Source of the DNA: PBB1 sp965229345
GTDB taxonomy: Bacteria; Pseudomonadota; Gammaproteobacteria; Burkholderiales; Burkholderiaceae_C
NCBI GenBank assembly: GCA_965229345.1
Contig: OZ245872.1
Coordinates: 3,038,001 to 3,102,000, forward strand
DNA length: 64,000 bases
Reading direction: 5' to 3'
This document shows positions 63,806 to 64,000 of this stretch, piece after piece. A model generated the notes under the pieces. That model made no database searches. It was not told the DNA's origin and saw only the letters and a program-made list of their open reading frames with translations. The translations under genes and the position numbers were made by a program. Positions within the stretch are counted from its first letter, which is position 1. Each line of letters begins with the position of its first letter.

Positions 63806-64000
63806 CTACGCGCGCGGTAACCGCGGCCATTGCGCATGCAGTCGTGCCGTGAACCATGCCATCCTCGAGATCTTGGCTACAGTCGGCAGCAGCTTTGATG
63901 AGCATGGGTTCTCCACGAAATCGACGAATTCAACCAGATGCAAAGCGAAACGCTATGGTCAGCCTGGCGCTCTTTTGATTAATTAAACGTAGCTTCACTG

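Noticed and set aside
1..64000. CRISPR arrays, rRNA genes, intact tRNAs, transposases or integrases
   Set aside because: None found; no regularly spaced direct repeats, no rRNA sequence and no DDE or tyrosine-recombinase signature.

Overview
The window is GC-rich, densely coded bacterial chromosome. GST, MsrA/MsrB, YeeE/YedE, an OlsB-like acyltransferase, a membrane-anchored trehalose-phosphate synthase and BrnT/BrnA together suggest a betaproteobacterium, probably order Burkholderiales. This is an inference from gene content and base composition. There is no rRNA, no intact tRNA, no CRISPR array, and no recognisable integrase or transposase.

Region by region. 0.1-2.8 kb holds redox and repair genes (GST, membrane thioredoxin, cupin, msrB-msrA). 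3.1-4.5 kb is an ECF sigma factor, its zinc anti-sigma factor and a secreted three-repeat protein. 5-8.7 kb carries a YeeE-type transporter, a patatin, a DoxX-like protein, a YHS protein and a DinB-like protein. 8.9-12.6 kb is an overlapping hydrolase-DedA-ATP-grasp operon divergent from an OlsB-like acyltransferase. 12.7-16.9 kb has a SnoaL-like protein, an AhpD-like protein with its divergent LysR regulator, a frameshifted PNPOx-like gene and an antiporter. 17.4-18.2 kb is scarred: an atypical receiver protein runs into a decayed tRNA-Leu and an ABC-ATPase remnant. 18.2-27.2 kb is an osmotic-stress block (MscS channel, GH15 enzyme, otsA, otsB, OmpA-type lipoprotein, MarR regulator, ClC channel). 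Copies of the palindrome TATTTG(CA/TG)CAAATA lie before otsA and before the lipoprotein.

The most notable accessory region is 28.4-42.7 kb. A DUF2130 coiled-coil protein is divergent from a tight four-gene operon. The operon encodes a ClpB-like AAA+ protein with a P-loop-less N-terminal half, a radical-SAM activase-like protein, a 2094-residue fusion (zinc ribbons, pseudokinase, SF1 helicase, restriction-type nuclease domain) and a coiled-coil partner. I regard it as a candidate anti-invader system. It is followed by a DUF4236 protein, two divergent small genes sharing a near-consensus LexA box, a HEPN-like protein and a brnT/brnA pair whose toxin gene has an in-frame amber codon.

44-64 kb is also accessory-rich. 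It contains a DUF1566 lipoprotein, a MazG-NYN/PIN fusion, a MerR/VIT-VWA pair and two AT-rich paralogous secreted papain-like proteases, one joined to a GC-rich TPR-like front end. Further on are a MESH1-type HD hydrolase, a lipase/PhoD-like/unknown operon, a membrane protein and several truncated genes, including an SRAP gene without its catalytic cysteine.
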